Positions 24,114 through 35,313 are shown, counted from the first letter of the stretch. The stretch: 64,000 nucleotides of DNA from Dolomedes plantarius (GCA_907164885.2 OU015496.1:187077281-187141280), one strand, 5' to 3'. Notes: generated by a model not told the origin, from the letters alone. A program made the numbers and translations.

Positions 24114-24709
24114 GGTAGTGTAAAGAAAATTCGTAGTACAGTTATTATATTTGGAAAAAGTTCATTGTAATTGTTATTTAATATTTATTGCTGTATATCC
24201 TGCGCTTAAATATTTTTCGTTCAAAATCAGTTCTTTTAAGGAAATAATTTCTTGATTTTAATCTACGTCTACATATTTTGCTATAAGATGTTACTATTGA
24301 TTGTCGCGATTGTTATTCTAATTCATCGTATTTTAATTTTTTAAAAAAAATTTCAGTTATTAACGAGTAAAATTCCAGAATATTCCTAGTTTTTTTTTTC
24401 CATGTCATGGCATGATTACCACCATTGTGTTTTGTCTGTGGTGTATTGCCACTTGTGTGTTAAAGCGTGAAATTCAGGTCGTGTATAAATTGAAATTAAT
24501 TTTAATTGATTAAAAATTTCCGCTTCTTTTTTTTTCTTGTCTTTTTCTTTTATAATTTTTTTATTTTTATTCTTCCCTGATTTTTTAAAATTTATTTTTT
24601 ATTTATTTTTTTTTAAATGTTTGAGCCCCTGTACATCTGGGTGAGTTGATCCCCGCTGTGGTCTGTTCTGGGTGTATACAAAATTATGTCGCTATGAAAC
24701 AAGATAGAT
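24114..24709. other. AT-rich DNA, no gene seen
   Basis: Probably includes decayed flanks of the hAT remnant next to it. Long T-runs, no open frames of note. Confidence 0.45.
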
Positions 24710-24840
24710 CAGGGGTTCTTAAATTTATGTAGTCCGAGGACCCCCTCTTGAACAACATTTCTTTTTTGCGGACCCCATCCCAACACTAGGCATTTTAAGT
24801 CGTTTTTGAGACTTAATTTCTGGCTCAATAATCTCATAGA

Positions 24841-25267
24841 CAGTGGCGTAGCGAGCAAAACTGGCGCCCGGGGCACGATACCTTTGTGGCGCCCCCCGAA
24901 AAACATATATAATCTATAGACCTTATATTCGCGCCCCTCCTATAAACATATAATAACATAATATATAGACCTTATATTGGCACCCCCCCCGAAAAACATA
25001 TAGTAATATTATATATAGACCTTATATTGGAACTCCCCCCCCCCCGAAAAACATAGTAATATAATATACAGACCTTATACTGGCACCCTCCCCCGAAAAA
25101 CATATAGTAATATAATATGCAGACCTTATACCGGCTTCCCCCCAAAAAAAATAAAAACATATAGTAATATAATATATAAACCTTATATTGGCACCCTCCC
25201 CCCCCCGAAAAACATATAGCCAGGGGCATAATAGACCCCCTTGCCCCCCCCCCTCGCTACGCCACTG
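24841..25267 (+). mobile_element. hAT MITE, CAGTGGCGTAGCG family, six internal units
   Basis: The left end CAGTGGCGTAGCGAGCAAAA and right end (reverse complement) CAGTGGCGTAGCGAGGGGGG are flanked by CTCATAGA and CTCATAGG (7 of 8). The interior is a minisatellite of six units of about 50-65 bp, each with AAAAACATATAGTAATATAA and GACCTTATA followed by a C-rich run. Confidence 0.85.
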
Positions 25268-25627
25268 CTCATAGGCACTACGTTGTAATAAATATTGGTA
25301 AAAATGCATCGCTGGTTATTTTAATAAATGACCTTGCGCATTTATAGAGACGAACATTTTTATTAGGACATAGAATAAAAGACATAAAATGAATAAAAAC
25401 GGTAGTAAAAAGAATTTTAAAAGTTACAAATCATAATACATTAAACTCGTACAAACATTTCTTGGTCAAATATTGGTCAAAATATATCTATCTTATTATA
25501 ATATGCTTTCTGTAAATGATTTTTACTTGATGAGATGGGTGCAGTGGTTCTCTTGAAACCAGAACCGCAATGTTGGAAAGTTTTATTCCGATATCCGCTT
25601 CTACATTGAGTTTGTTTCTATACTTTG

Positions 25628-25632
<5 letters not shown>

Positions 25633-25704
<72 letters not shown>
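25633..25704. repeat. (TA)n microsatellite
   Basis: About 72 bp of uninterrupted TA repeats inside the 24710-26375 hAT element. Confidence 0.98.
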
Positions 25705-25706
<2 letters not shown>

Positions 25707-25852
25707 CAGTACCGAAAAAGCCTGTATACATAAATATGTTGTGCAGAACGGAATCAAATGTTTGAGGGCTTCATTTGCAAGTGCAGGGTAATCAGATCTG
25801 AGAAAAAAAACCAAAAGTTTGTGAGTTCATTTTTGTTAAATTGTAGTTTCAA

Positions 25853-25909
25853 AGACGTATCGCATGATAATTCCACGAGAACATCGTGGAATTATCATGC
25901 GATACGTCT
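25853..25909. repeat. perfect hairpin, 26-bp arms, 5-nt loop
   Basis: The arm at 25853-25878 (AGACGTATCGCATGATAATT...) is exactly reverse-complemented at 25884-25909, with loop GAACA. Confidence 0.95.
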
Positions 25910-25959
25910 AGATTAAGTGGAGATTGTTAATGTCAAAATTGTTTCGCGGACCCCCGGTA

Positions 25960-26334
25960 TAGTGGCGTAGCGAGAGGGGGGGGGGCAAGGGGGTCTATCA
26001 TGCCCCGGGTGCCACTCGCAGAGGGGCGTCAGTATAAGATCTATATATTATATTACTATATGTTTTTCGGGGGGGGGGGGTGCCAATATAAGGTCTATAT
26101 ATTATATTACTATATTTTTATTTTTTTTTTGGGGGGGGAAGCCCGGTATAAGGTCTCTATATTATATTACTATATGTTTTTCGGGGGGTGCCAGTATAAG
26201 GTCTGTATATTATGTTATTATATGTCTATAGGGGGGCGCCAATATAAGGTCTATATATTATATATGTTTTTCGGGGGGGGGGCACAATGGTATCGTGTCC
26301 CGGGCGCCAGTTTTGCTCGCTCGCTACGCCACTG
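25960..26334 (-). mobile_element. hAT MITE, CAGTGGCGTAGCG family, five internal units
   Basis: Inverted relative to the copy at 24841. The ends are TAGTGGCGTAGCGAGAGGGG and, in reverse complement, CAGTGGCGTAGCGAGCGAGC. The flanking octamer CCCCGGTA is identical on both sides (25952-25959, 26335-26342). Five TATAAGGTCT-type units (one with a substitution) separated by G-runs fill the interior. Confidence 0.9.
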
Positions 26335-26375
26335 CCCCGGTAATGGCTACGCGGACCACAGTTTAAGAATCTATG

Positions 26376-27182
26376 AGATAGATGATGAAACTCTGCGTCG
26401 TGCATTTCATTTAGTGTCATATCTGAGGGTGATTTGCCCTCACTTAAACTTTCACAAGAATCCAAAGCGAGAGGCCTTATTCTATTTCAAAATTGAGAAT
26501 ACGGGAACTTACGCAACGGGCGATCTAGAGTGGCGTTATCACACTTCGATTTAGGAACTGACGTCACTTTTTTTTGTGTGTGTGTGTACATTTCTCGACT
26601 TGACGCCGTGATCTCACCGTCACTTCTATATGTAACCGCAAGAGGACTTTGAGATTATTTCACTTGCTGATTCAGCTGCGGCAGCGAGGGTTGCTTGCGG
26701 ATAGGAAGCGGAAACAGACACGCTCCGTGGGCTGCCACCCCGCTCTCGGTCAGGTTGTTGCTTCCGTTACGTCGGTTGGCGGCGCACAGGTGTACATTCA
26801 TGCATGCGTGTGTGTTTTTTGCTGCGCCCGTGTTCTCCGCGAACTCCCGCCCACTGCCGATTTTATTTTTGGGCATTTCGTTTCGCAGATTTCCATACAA
26901 AAGAAAGCACCTGAGCATTCCGAGAACTGGCTTGGGAAAAATTTTTTCTTTCATCTTAAGTGTGTAGGTGGACGATTGTGGGTCTTATTTGTGAAAAAAA
27001 GATTTCTTGATGAAACGGTTCTGCGGCTTGAGGACGTTTGTGTATTGAAATCTTGTTATTCAGTGTCTGAGAACAGCAAAACATCTTTTGTGCGATTGTC
27101 TGTAGTGTCAGAAACATACATTTAAAACTGGATATTTTATTCAAGTAGGCTCCCCATGAACCGACCCTTATGGGACCTGGCA
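26376..27182. other. Non-coding, no gene supported
   Basis: A 158-codon plus frame (26649-27125) overlaps a 99-codon minus frame and a 90-codon plus frame. None has a recognisable domain. The region is less AT-rich than its surroundings and free of visible transposon ends, so an unrecognised exon or UTR is possible but unsupported. Confidence 0.4.
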
Positions 27183-27190
27183 TCTGGTAG

Positions 27191-27678
27191 CAGGCCCTGA
27201 TTTTCCATTAGGCTCAGGTCTATAGGGGCCCACGAATGTTGAGGGGACCCCAAAAATTTTTATTTAAAAAAAAAATCCCAATTGAATTTTTTTTAGTTTA
27301 CCTTTTTTAATAGCAATTTTTTTTATATATCCTTACAAATTTGATTGATAGGTTCGTCATACGTATAGTTATATGTATAGTTCATCATATGTATGTTATA
27401 GTGTATATAAGGGATTAATTAGGTTTTCTGGTTGCATTGTATTGGTGTTTTAATGATGAAGTTAATATCTTGTATTGCTTTTTGTTATTTAATGATGTTC
27501 TAGGCTTCTACGCTTTAAATAGCCAATTCTTGGTAAAATGGTACTTTCACAATGATTCATGATTATTTTTTTTTGTGTGTGTCAATTTTGGAAATTTTAC
27601 GCCCACATCAGTGTTAGGGGGGGGGGGGGGGCATCCCAAGCTGTGCCTATAGTCAAGAATTTTCTAAATCGGGCCCTG
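27191..27678. mobile_element. hAT-type non-autonomous element
   Basis: The ends are CAGGCCCTGATTTTCCATTA on the left and, in reverse complement, CAGGGCCCGATTTAGAAAAT on the right. An exact target duplication TCTGGTAG lies at 27183-27190 and 27679-27686. The ends are related to those of the element at 14829. A long G-run lies near the right end; no coding sequence. Confidence 0.9.
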
Positions 27679-27686
27679 TCTGGTAG

Positions 27687-29436
27687 GATAAACAAATGAC
27701 CAGTTCATTGCGTGAAACAAACCTTCGTATGATTGGTAACTAGTGGGAAAAAAAACCCATCAATTTTGATAGCGTAATTTATCTAAATACCAGCGACTGA
27801 CACATTTTAGTCATTTCAACCTACGATAGGAACTATTTCTACTCTCCTGAGTAAGTATTTTGGCCAATGACCTCAAGAAGGCTTAATTTCTGAATGCAGT
27901 TTTATTATGCGGCTGGAGTTAATGTATTCTGCATTGATACTCATGCATTTTTGTTCCCCCCCCCCCAGAAGTGTGTGTGTGTGTGGGGAGGGGGGGGGGA
28001 CAAAGTCCATTTCCATATTGGATGGAAAAATCGAAAATAGTGTGTATCGCAAAGCATTAGAGTAAAAAATTATCCATGTCCCATCTAAACATATTTGTAT
28101 AACTTAGCAAAGTTATTATGCACGATATGTGGCTTTTATTCTCGCTTTTAATGACCACTTTTGTACAACTTTTATGTACCATATTTTTTATCCGCTGTTT
28201 TCTTGTCCTGTATAGGCTTTTTACTCGTAGTTACTTGATTTTTGCGTTTTACGCGCTAACCTTGTAGTATAGTATTGTTATCGCTTTTAACTTATAGGTT
28301 GGTTTCTGCTGGTGTTTTTTTTTTTTTTGAAATCATGTGTTTGGCGCATTTTTTTCCAAAATTAGACCTTGCGCCCTAAATCCAATTAAACCAAACGATG
28401 CACAATATGAATTTTTAAATCATAAATCCCTGTGCATTAATTTCACTCTTATTGTTAGATATTAACTTTTCTCACATGCTAATGTTCTGAACATGAGAAG
28501 CTCGAACAACGCGGTAAATTCTAGTAACTGATATGAGCATTTCGTTGTAACATACCCGACTGTATGTGTAAGAAGAAAGAATAAGGAAAATGCTTATGAT
28601 GAACTGATATGTACTTCTCACCACAAGAGGCATGATCTGTTGACACGTTTAAATTTTGTTTGTTCTCAGTTTTGTTTTGCTTGGATAATTTATGCTTTAA
28701 AGAATAGGAATTATTCTAAACGATACCTGTCATTCTTTTTTATGAACTTTGCTAAAATGAATATCGTCTTTCCTCGATCTTTCTCTGATCAACGACGTTA
28801 AAGGTAACGAATTTAACACACTTGGATGAATATTCAAAATATTTTATTCACACGACTCACGAGCGAACACAAAACACAAACCTATTCACAAAAATAAATT
28901 AAAAGAATTGTAGTATGGCAGAGATTTAATTCGTTTTATTCTTTTAAGTCTGTATTAATTTGATCGTTCAAAATATGATAGCAGAATATCGAAATAAAAC
29001 TGCATAAATGAGAAACGATGAAATTGACGCCGACCTAAATAACATGTCTATGTGGAGTAATGACTAAACCATTTGTCTTCGGTATTGACCACGTTCGCGC
29101 CTTAAGAAGCGTGCAGGTCAAGAAACTACTCATTTTAAGTTGATTAATGCCAATTTATCCTGCATCTTCATGTAACTGGTAATTGGTTGTTCATTGCGGG
29201 CATAAGGAAATATTTTAAGAGTCTGAATCATAGGATCTTTTAAAGTATTAGAAAGAAAAATATTGCTGGACATTAAAGTGATATATCCGAAAAAATAATT
29301 GTAGATTTATTGTTACAAGTTACATTGATTGCCCTGTATTATGGGCGATAAGTTTTGTAACCTGTGGTATCTACAACCTTACCTTATATTGATTGATCCA
29401 ATTTATTCTGTGAACCCACAGTGATATAATGTTTGA
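27687..29436. other. Non-coding, no gene seen
   Basis: AT-rich unique sequence with C, TG and G runs at about 27956-28000 and T-runs near 28315. I see no element ends, open frames of note or RNA-gene signals. Confidence 0.5.
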
Positions 29437-29527
29437 ACTAGCTGAAAACCCGCTCTTCGCTACGGAGTATATTCAAATTAAATACAACGGTCAATGTATG
29501 CAATTAATGCCCAATCAATCAATCAAT

Positions 29528-29563
<36 letters not shown>

Positions 29564-30244
29564 AATACGACGATCAATGTATACAATTGATGTAAAAAAA
29601 ACCCAAAAAATATATTTATAAAAAAATCGTAAGGGTTATTTTTATAGACAAAATAATGCAGAAGAAAATATTCAAATTAAATCTAATAGGACATACTAAA
29701 GAAATCCAGCCAGTACAGTTAATATAGTACAGTTTGATGAACATAATATCTTTTACTGTATTTTAATATTATTTTGGATAATGTCCAATCGTCTGCCGCA
29801 GTAGTAAGAAATTTTTTTTTTTGTCTATTTAGTTGTTATGCACGTGTTGATAAATTTATTTAAAGTACCAGAAAAAGAAATCTCATGATCAGCATTTGAT
29901 AAATTAAATTCTGAAAATTAATCTTTAGAAATGGAGGCAAAGATTCTAAAAAGATCTCATTTTAAAGGAATTTTTATAATCTTTCTCGTGATATAAATTT
30001 TATAACCCTCAAATTATTATTTTAAATGCAAACTTAAAAAAAGTTACTAAAACAGCTTAAAAATTTAATTTAAAAAAATCTAAGAAGAATTTTTCGAAAA
30101 TCTTTCTTAGTGCACCCCTACACTATAAGAAGAATCGCCATGCAAAATTTCAGCCCTTTAGGTCCAGCGGTTTGGTTTGTGCGTTGTATGTCAGCCAGCC
30201 AGTCAGTCAGTCAGTCAGTTACGGAACTGTTTTATATATATAGA
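29437..30244 (-). mobile_element. Non-autonomous Helitron, GTCA-repeat family, copy 1
   Basis: Read on the minus strand, the element starts TCTATATATATAAAACAGTT after an A and ends CCCGGGTTTTCAGCTAGT-like before a T (here GCGGGTTTTCAGCTAGT). Helitron hallmarks are the 5' TC, 3' CTAGT and A/T insertion. A (GTCA)n tract lies near the 5' end (30191-30222) and a TA array near the 3' end. Two further copies are at 48369-49052 and 58364-58937. Confidence 0.7.
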
Positions 30245-30895
30245 TTATATCATATGCATAAAAAGTGGACAAATTGTCTAAACTATAGTTACGAGTCAAC
30301 AACCATTTATTGAATTTTACCCAAAAGTGAACCTTCCTAAATTTTAAAAAGTCTTTTTTTTTTTTTTTTTTCGCTCAATGTGATAAAATTATTTGTTCGA
30401 TCTTATTCAGTATTAAACACATACACGAGAGAGGGGGGGGGGGGATCAATATATCATATGAAGCATGACATCTGAATAGACTGCAAATTTCGAATTCGTG
30501 CCAAACGCACGTGCCTAAACCGAAGCGGTCTAATAAACTCATGAGATAATTGTGAAATTGTATCTTGCTGCCTTCCGTCCGCTGGTAAAATCGCAAGCCG
30601 CACGTGAGAACGTGACATGATCGTGATTTAATAAAATTTTTGAAATCAAAATCTGCTTCCATTCTAAGCATTATATTCATGAAAAGGGATGATTCTTCTC
30701 GCTCGTTATGAAATTAGTTGTTCATGTATAATTTCTCGTAAATCGGCCGATTTCCGTTTTATTTGTTAAACGATCTTCATTTCTCGCAATTATAGTGATT
30801 ACTGGTTGTAGTAGATTAATGTTGCCATTAACGAATGTATTTTAGTACAAAACCGTATTCCTCTGAATCCTACGTTTGACTAAATCCGCAGTTAC
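30245..30895. other. Non-coding, no gene seen
   Basis: T-run at 30353-30371, G-run at 30434-30444. A 101-codon minus frame at 30375-30680 crosses the G-run and shows no domain. Confidence 0.45.
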
Positions 30896-31368
30896 TTTTT
30901 CAATTCCTACTATTAGTTCACACTCTCTCTATATATATCTTGTTCAAATTTTAAATCGTTAATAAAAGTACTTTTTATTCATCCACTCAAGTTCAAATAC
31001 ATTTTTTTTAAACTTGTAGTGGATGACACTTGATGTTAATACAGTTTTTTCAAATATTAATTCATTAATTAAATTTAATTAATCAATTTTAGTTTTAGAC
31101 CTACAGCGTCTCTTGCTCTTGAATAGTAATTTCCTTCTTGTTACTGTGTAAACGTTAGCACTGCGGTATCGCGGGCTTCTCCCGTCCTGTAGGTTGCGAG
31201 ATCGAATCCCCAACCTGACAAACTTTTTCTCTCTCTTCCCCCCCCCCCCCCTTCCTAATCTCGTACAGTAGGCAAGGTTCTGGCAGGCAATCCTTTTTTT
31301 CAATCCCTACTATTAGTTCACACTCAAATTTTTCTTTGTTGACCTAAGTAGGGATTGACTTTAAAAAT
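30896..31368 (+). mobile_element. Composite tRNA-like element E, copy 2
   Basis: Inverse copy of 14205-14671. The terminal direct repeat (CAATTCCTACTATTAGTTCA...) lies at 30896-30925 and 31294-31325. The tRNA-like head with A-box-like GTTAGCACTGCGGTATCGCG and B box GAGATCGAATCCC lies at about 31155-31215. A C-run near 31237-31251 differs from the A/G-rich tract of copy 1. The conserved extension beyond the second repeat shows that the mobile unit is larger than the repeat-to-repeat segment. Confidence 0.65.
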
Positions 31369-32003
31369 TTTTTTTATATATTACTTGTTGATATCAAACT
31401 CTCAGATTACTCTTCCGATTAAAAGATGAAAAGAAAAGAAAGAAAGAAAAAAAGATCCCTGCATTTTTGACCCGTTATTGACGTCACAGTGACAAGAATC
31501 AAGTACTTATTTTAACCTAAGTCTTTTTAATTTAATCGATTTTTGATCGAAATATAATCCGTGCCTGATGCCGGATGGCAATTCAATTCTATTTAATCCA
31601 CTTTGACTTATTTAAAGGAAAGATTAACATTTCTAATTAACGACTAATCTCCCAGAGCGAGCAAAGACGAAAAATATAGAATCTACTGAACGGCGACGGA
31701 AGATTGAAAAAGAAACGGATTTCCTTTTCGCATGAGTTTTTAAAATGGAAAAAGAGGTTCTTAGCTTGCCCTCCGCCGGGAACAAGCTCTCGAAAGATGA
31801 AATATTTTTAAACCTCGTTTCAATAGAGCGGTTTCTTCTTTCTACTTTGTGGTCTTTTTATTTTTTAAAACTTGTATTTAATCTTTATTTTTGATGACTT
31901 GATAAGGATTATGCAAATTTCCTGTACTTTGAAATTTATTTTGCGATATAAAAACACGCTTTGATGTGCAAAACTTTTAAACTACGCTTCTGAATAAGGA
32001 CTC

Positions 32004-32055
<52 letters not shown>

Positions 32056-32582
32056 ATGTGCTGGACACCAGTCTACTCCTTGGGTTGTCCAGTACTTACA
32101 AACTTTGTCATGTGATCATGATAGTGATTAGGGATTTGCTGTTGTCGACAAGTCACATGGGGTTTTATGTAATCTGCGCAGAGCCTATATGAAATCTTGT
32201 CTAACGCTACGCAGATTTGAAAAAGGAAACCATTTAATATTTTCCACCGGAGGCCTTTTAGGACTTAGAATTGAAAGCGAAAATTAGCTCGTACACCCAA
32301 GGGGATTTAGAATAATTTTAGAATTTAAAATGGTATGGGGTTTTTAATGTTATAGAATATCCCCTCCCCCCTTCCGAGAAGAGGCTGACCAACAATGCCT
32401 GCATTGGAGGACAGACTCACCCAGCCATGTGAGGAAAATGGGCGTCGACCACAAATTTGGAAAAAGTTTGAAAAGGAACATATGTGTTAAGTTAATTTAG
32501 TATGATGATCACATGGCATATATATTTATATATATATATATATATATATATAAACAAACACATATATTTACAGTAAGAATGG
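31369..32582. other. Non-coding, with small microsatellites
   Basis: Unique AT-rich DNA with a (TA)n(TG)n tract at about 32007-32053 and TA/AT tracts at 32519-32553. No gene or clear element ends. Confidence 0.5.
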
Positions 32583-32913
32583 TCTGGAGGTAGCCTTGTG
32601 GTAGCGCGCTGGCTTTCCATGCTGAAGGTGCACGGATCAAATCTCGACGCGTGCCATTAAATACCTCCATGTTTAGACCAGATATGGACACGTTAAATCC
32701 ATATACCGGAAAGTTCCTGAGGTCAGAGAGAGTGGAAGAGAGTACGATCCCCCCAGATGTCGCCCCTGGGGTTGCTCGATCAAAATTGAGGTGGCAACTA
32801 GTTAAGGCGGACTCCGACCCTTATGGTGCTGTGTAAACCAGAGCCGCACACTTCAGCACGAAACCTCTATGGACCTGGTCTGGAACTTCCCGCCAGATAT
32901 TAGAAACAACAAC
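32583..32913 (+). repeat. SINE family A, most complete copy
   Basis: The head has A-box-like TAGCCTTGTGGTAGCGCGCT and a mutated B box GGATCAAATCTCG. The body includes CACGTTAAATCCATATACCG, GATGTCGCCCCTGGGG, GACTCCGACCCTTATGG and GACCTGGTCTGGAACTTCC. The 3' end is an AACAACAAC-type tail. Other copies are at 5178, 36005, 51176 (minus) and 52363 (minus, different head). Confidence 0.8.
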
Positions 32914-33142
32914 ACAGTAAGGATGATCTACTGGTGAAGTGGGATTTTCCTACGAAATGTTATCGAACGGTATTCTCCGTGCAGCGGTCTACTTGCGTCA
33001 TATCTGTAGAAGATAAGACTCTCGTGTTATCTGTAGAAGATAAGCGTAACGAGCCTCCCGATTGCGTTTCTCCGGTGATCCGGCTCGAGGTTATAAAGTA
33101 ACCGAGAGCGTATCTATTAATAGTTTTCTGTTGTAGTTAGTA

Positions 33143-34123
33143 CAGTGATTTCCGCTTATAAGAATCACGTTTGTTATTACTGTTTTTGATTCTTATAACC
33201 GGTTGATTCTTATAGCCGAAATTTAGGTTTTTGGACAGGCACACACACGCCTATATATACATATATTAGATAATTTACCATAAAATACTCTTTAATTTAC
33301 GTTAATTATCTTTTCTTAAAATTATTTTTTATAATTTTAAAAATACAACTTAATTTCTAGACCTATAAGAAGATACACATGATTATAGTAAGAGAAGAAA
33401 AAAATGCAATATTTGTAACCACATACCTGCTTAACAGTTTTAATATTTCAACTACAGGAAGGGAGCAAGAAAAAGTTTTCTATGGTAGTTTGACGAAATG
33501 AAGTTTTTAGGAGGCTGTTTATACCTCTTTCAATGCTAAAAGTCTCAGACGAAGATTCACCTTCTAGCTTACGTTTCATGGTTTGATAACGTGCTGAATA
33601 CTACTAATGTCAAATTTGCCTAAGTGGTTTTGGACACTTCGCCAAAGATTTATGCGTTTCAGGGTCCAGGATGCCGCAACCAGGATGTGGAAGGTGGGGA
33701 AAAAAGGGTCCCTGTTTTTGTCTGTCAGTGGAGAAAAGTGAAATCGGACCCGGACGAGTAAAGATGCCCCTGGGTCAAGCTAATAGGACAGTGTTGTGCT
33801 GAAGCGTTTAAGGGGAAACTATTATGTTATGTCTAATAAAGAAAGGGATGAATTTTACGACTATATTCCATCCCATCTTATCAATCTTCCTTTAAAAAAA
33901 AAAAAGAAAGAAAGAATTTCGTGCCTTTTGAGGGTTTAAGTGGTTTTTTTGGAAAACTGAAAGGAAAGCGAAGAGTGTAAACTGATTCTTAAAACCGGTG
34001 GATTGATTCTTTAAAGCGAAAATTTTAACATGGAAATAATACATTTGTTTTTGTTTTCTCGATATTGATTCTTATAAACGGTTGATTCTTATAACCACTG
34101 ATCACTATAAGCGGTGGTTACTG
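33143..34123 (-). mobile_element. pogo-like element with TA flanks
   Basis: The left end CAGTGATTTCCGCTTATAAG and right end (reverse complement) CAGTAACCACCGCTTATAGT sit between TA dinucleotides (33141-33142, 34124-34125). GATTCTTATAA motifs are repeated inside both ends, as binding-site arrays often are. A transposase C-terminus is readable on the minus strand. The 981-bp length implies a large internal deletion. Confidence 0.75.
33448..33579 (-). pseudogene. pogo-like transposase C-terminal remnant
   Basis: A 43-codon minus reading (ATG at 33577-33579, TGA at 33448-33450) contains MKRKLEGESSSETFSIERG and then SFRQTTIENFFLLPS. QTTIENFF matches the PIP-box pattern QxxhxxFF near the C-terminus, as in the remnant at 1657-1809. 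The ATG is probably internal to a once longer frame; upstream sequence is frameshifted. Its place inside an element with pogo-style ends supports the reading, but no catalytic domain remains. Confidence 0.5.
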
Positions 34124-34444
34124 TATTTAGTTTCGTTCTTCCATGTTCTGTGTCAATAAATGTTAATACTAAAGAGATGGAGTCGTTATTCTTTAAGAAA
34201 TACTTTTGTGTCAAATATCCAGGACAAGGCGCTCACTTTTATGTGAGAGAATACAGTTTCATAACATCGTTTGTCTTTTGGAACAATAACCTTTCACAAT
34301 GTACTTTCTGTAAAGAATATAAATCAGGCGTGTCCGACCCGCAGCGCTAGACAGCTAGTAATGTGGCCCCACAAGATCGTAAACTTTTTAAGACCTATCT
34401 TCCTAGATACATAAAATATACCTCGTTCCACGATGACGTCTTCA

Positions 34445-34585
34445 TGTCATCGCTTTCTGGCACTACGTAAATTTGTGAACAACTATTTTCAAATAACTCG
34501 AAAGGGTAATTTTAGATCCCAAATTTCTGATGAGCACCTTAAAGAAATCACTATGAACTGCATCCACTACCATCGAAATCAGTAA
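34445..34585 (+). pseudogene. hAT (ZBED-like) transposase C-terminal fragment
   Basis: The plus strand gives SSLSGTT-stop-ICEQLFSNNSK and, after a one-base shift, GNFRSQISDEHLKEITMNC. ICEQLFSxMK...RSQLSDEHL is the hallmark C-terminal block of hAT transposases of the ZBED5/GTF2IRD2-related group, the segment used for dimerisation. One stop and one frameshift break it. Only about 45 residues can be followed; a SINE is inserted 40 bp downstream. Confidence 0.75.
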
Positions 34586-34627
34586 GGGTTTTTACCGAAA
34601 CAAGATCAAATATTCCACGAGTTTTTA

Positions 34628-34803
34628 GCCTGGAAATGGCCGAATGGCTAGGGCGCTGGGCATTCGGCTCAAATCTTGTAGGTTTGAGTCCCACTATTGG
34701 CATGTATGTATGTAGCCGTTCGGAATTGACTTTAAACTGTAGGTCCCGGTCTAATTAGCTCTCGTGTAGCAACAAAATTGACCGTAGTGCCTCAAACCCG
34801 CGA
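34628..34803 (+). repeat. SINE family B
   Basis: The head has A-box-like TGGCCGAATGGCTAGGGCG and B box GGTTTGAGTCCCA. The body is GTAGCCGTTCGGAATTGAC, TAGGTCCCGGTCTAATTAG, CTCGTGTAGCAACAAAATTG. It is inserted inside hAT element 1, so it is younger. Confidence 0.8.
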
Positions 34804-34810
34804 GTTTTAA

Positions 34811-35113
34811 CGTAGGATTACGGTCCTCCGGAAAAAAAATTTCAGACGCTAAAACCGTCCGTCCTTGCGAGTTATAATTTTGGCAACGCGCCAAACCCGG
34901 TCTATCGCTTGGACAAGCAGTAAACAGTTAAACAGAAAATTACCAAGATGCGTCAAAATTTTGACATACATATATGTATATATATATATATATACACATA
35001 CGTACATATATACACTTAACACACACATACATATATACATACAAAAGAGGTAAGCAACGATAAGTAATCCTACCTTAGTAACCCGCGGTAGTTTCGTTAG
35101 AAGAGACTACCTG
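34811..35113. repeat. Unclassified repeat R, copy 1
   Basis: Shares AACGTAGGATTACGGTCCTC, GTTATAATTTTGGCAACGCG, GTAAACAGTTAAACAGAAAA, AACCCGCGGTAGTTTCGTTA and GACTACCTG with 50898-51118. The inner inverted motif GTAGGATTAC...GTAATCCTAC suggests a MITE. A TA/CA tract (34975-35040) enlarges this copy. Confidence 0.65.
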
Positions 35114-35197
35114 ATTTTTTTTGTTTATATTTACTTCTATTATTAATATTATAATAAAAAATAGAGATAAATAAAGGTAGTTTTGTAACATATGCCT

Positions 35198-35258
35198 TAA
35201 CTATATCATATACTTTTAATGCGGCCCAAGGCCGCATTAAAAGTATATGATATAGTTA
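35198..35258. repeat. perfect hairpin, 29-bp arms, 3-nt loop
   Basis: TAACTATATCATATACTTTT... (35198-35226) is exactly reverse-complemented at 35230-35258, with loop CAA. It lies in the right subterminal part of hAT element 1. The GCGGCCC motif at its centre resembles the family's subterminal GGCCGC. Confidence 0.95.
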
Positions 35259-35313
35259 CGCCTTTTCACTTAATGCAGCCCAGGCCAAAAGGTTGGACAC
35301 ACGTGATCTAAAT

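Larger units (their letters stand above)
24710..26375. mobile_element. hAT-type element, host of nested MITEs
   Basis: CAGGGGTTCTTAAA at the left and CATAGATTCTTAAA in reverse complement at the right are flanked by identical octamers AGATAGAT (24702-24709 and 26376-26383). GGTCCGC/GCGGACC blocks are mirrored near both ends. Two members of another hAT MITE family (24841-25267 and 25960-26334), a (TA)n array and a perfect hairpin lie inside. The second MITE splits the right subterminal GCGGACC region. No transposase remnant is readable. Confidence 0.8.
34325..35305 (+). mobile_element. hAT element 1 of a three-element tandem
   Basis: The left end is CAGGCGTGTCCGACC and the right end (reverse complement) is CACGTGTGTCCAACC. 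The flanking octamers are ATATAAAT (34317-34324) and ATCTAAAT (35306-35313). It carries a decayed hAT transposase end, a SINE of family B, repeat R and a perfect hairpin. Its left subterminal AGACAGCTAGTAATGTGG matches the right end of the next element in inverse orientation, so the two belong to one family. Confidence 0.85.

Noticed and set aside
26000..26554. 184-codon plus-strand open frame
   Set aside because: It is the hAT MITE minisatellite read in one frame (periodic tyrosine-rich units between G-runs) and runs past the element end; not a protein.
26649..27125. 158-codon plus-strand open frame
   Set aside because: No domain, signal or conserved motif, and long frames overlap on the other strand. 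Possible by chance at this base composition.
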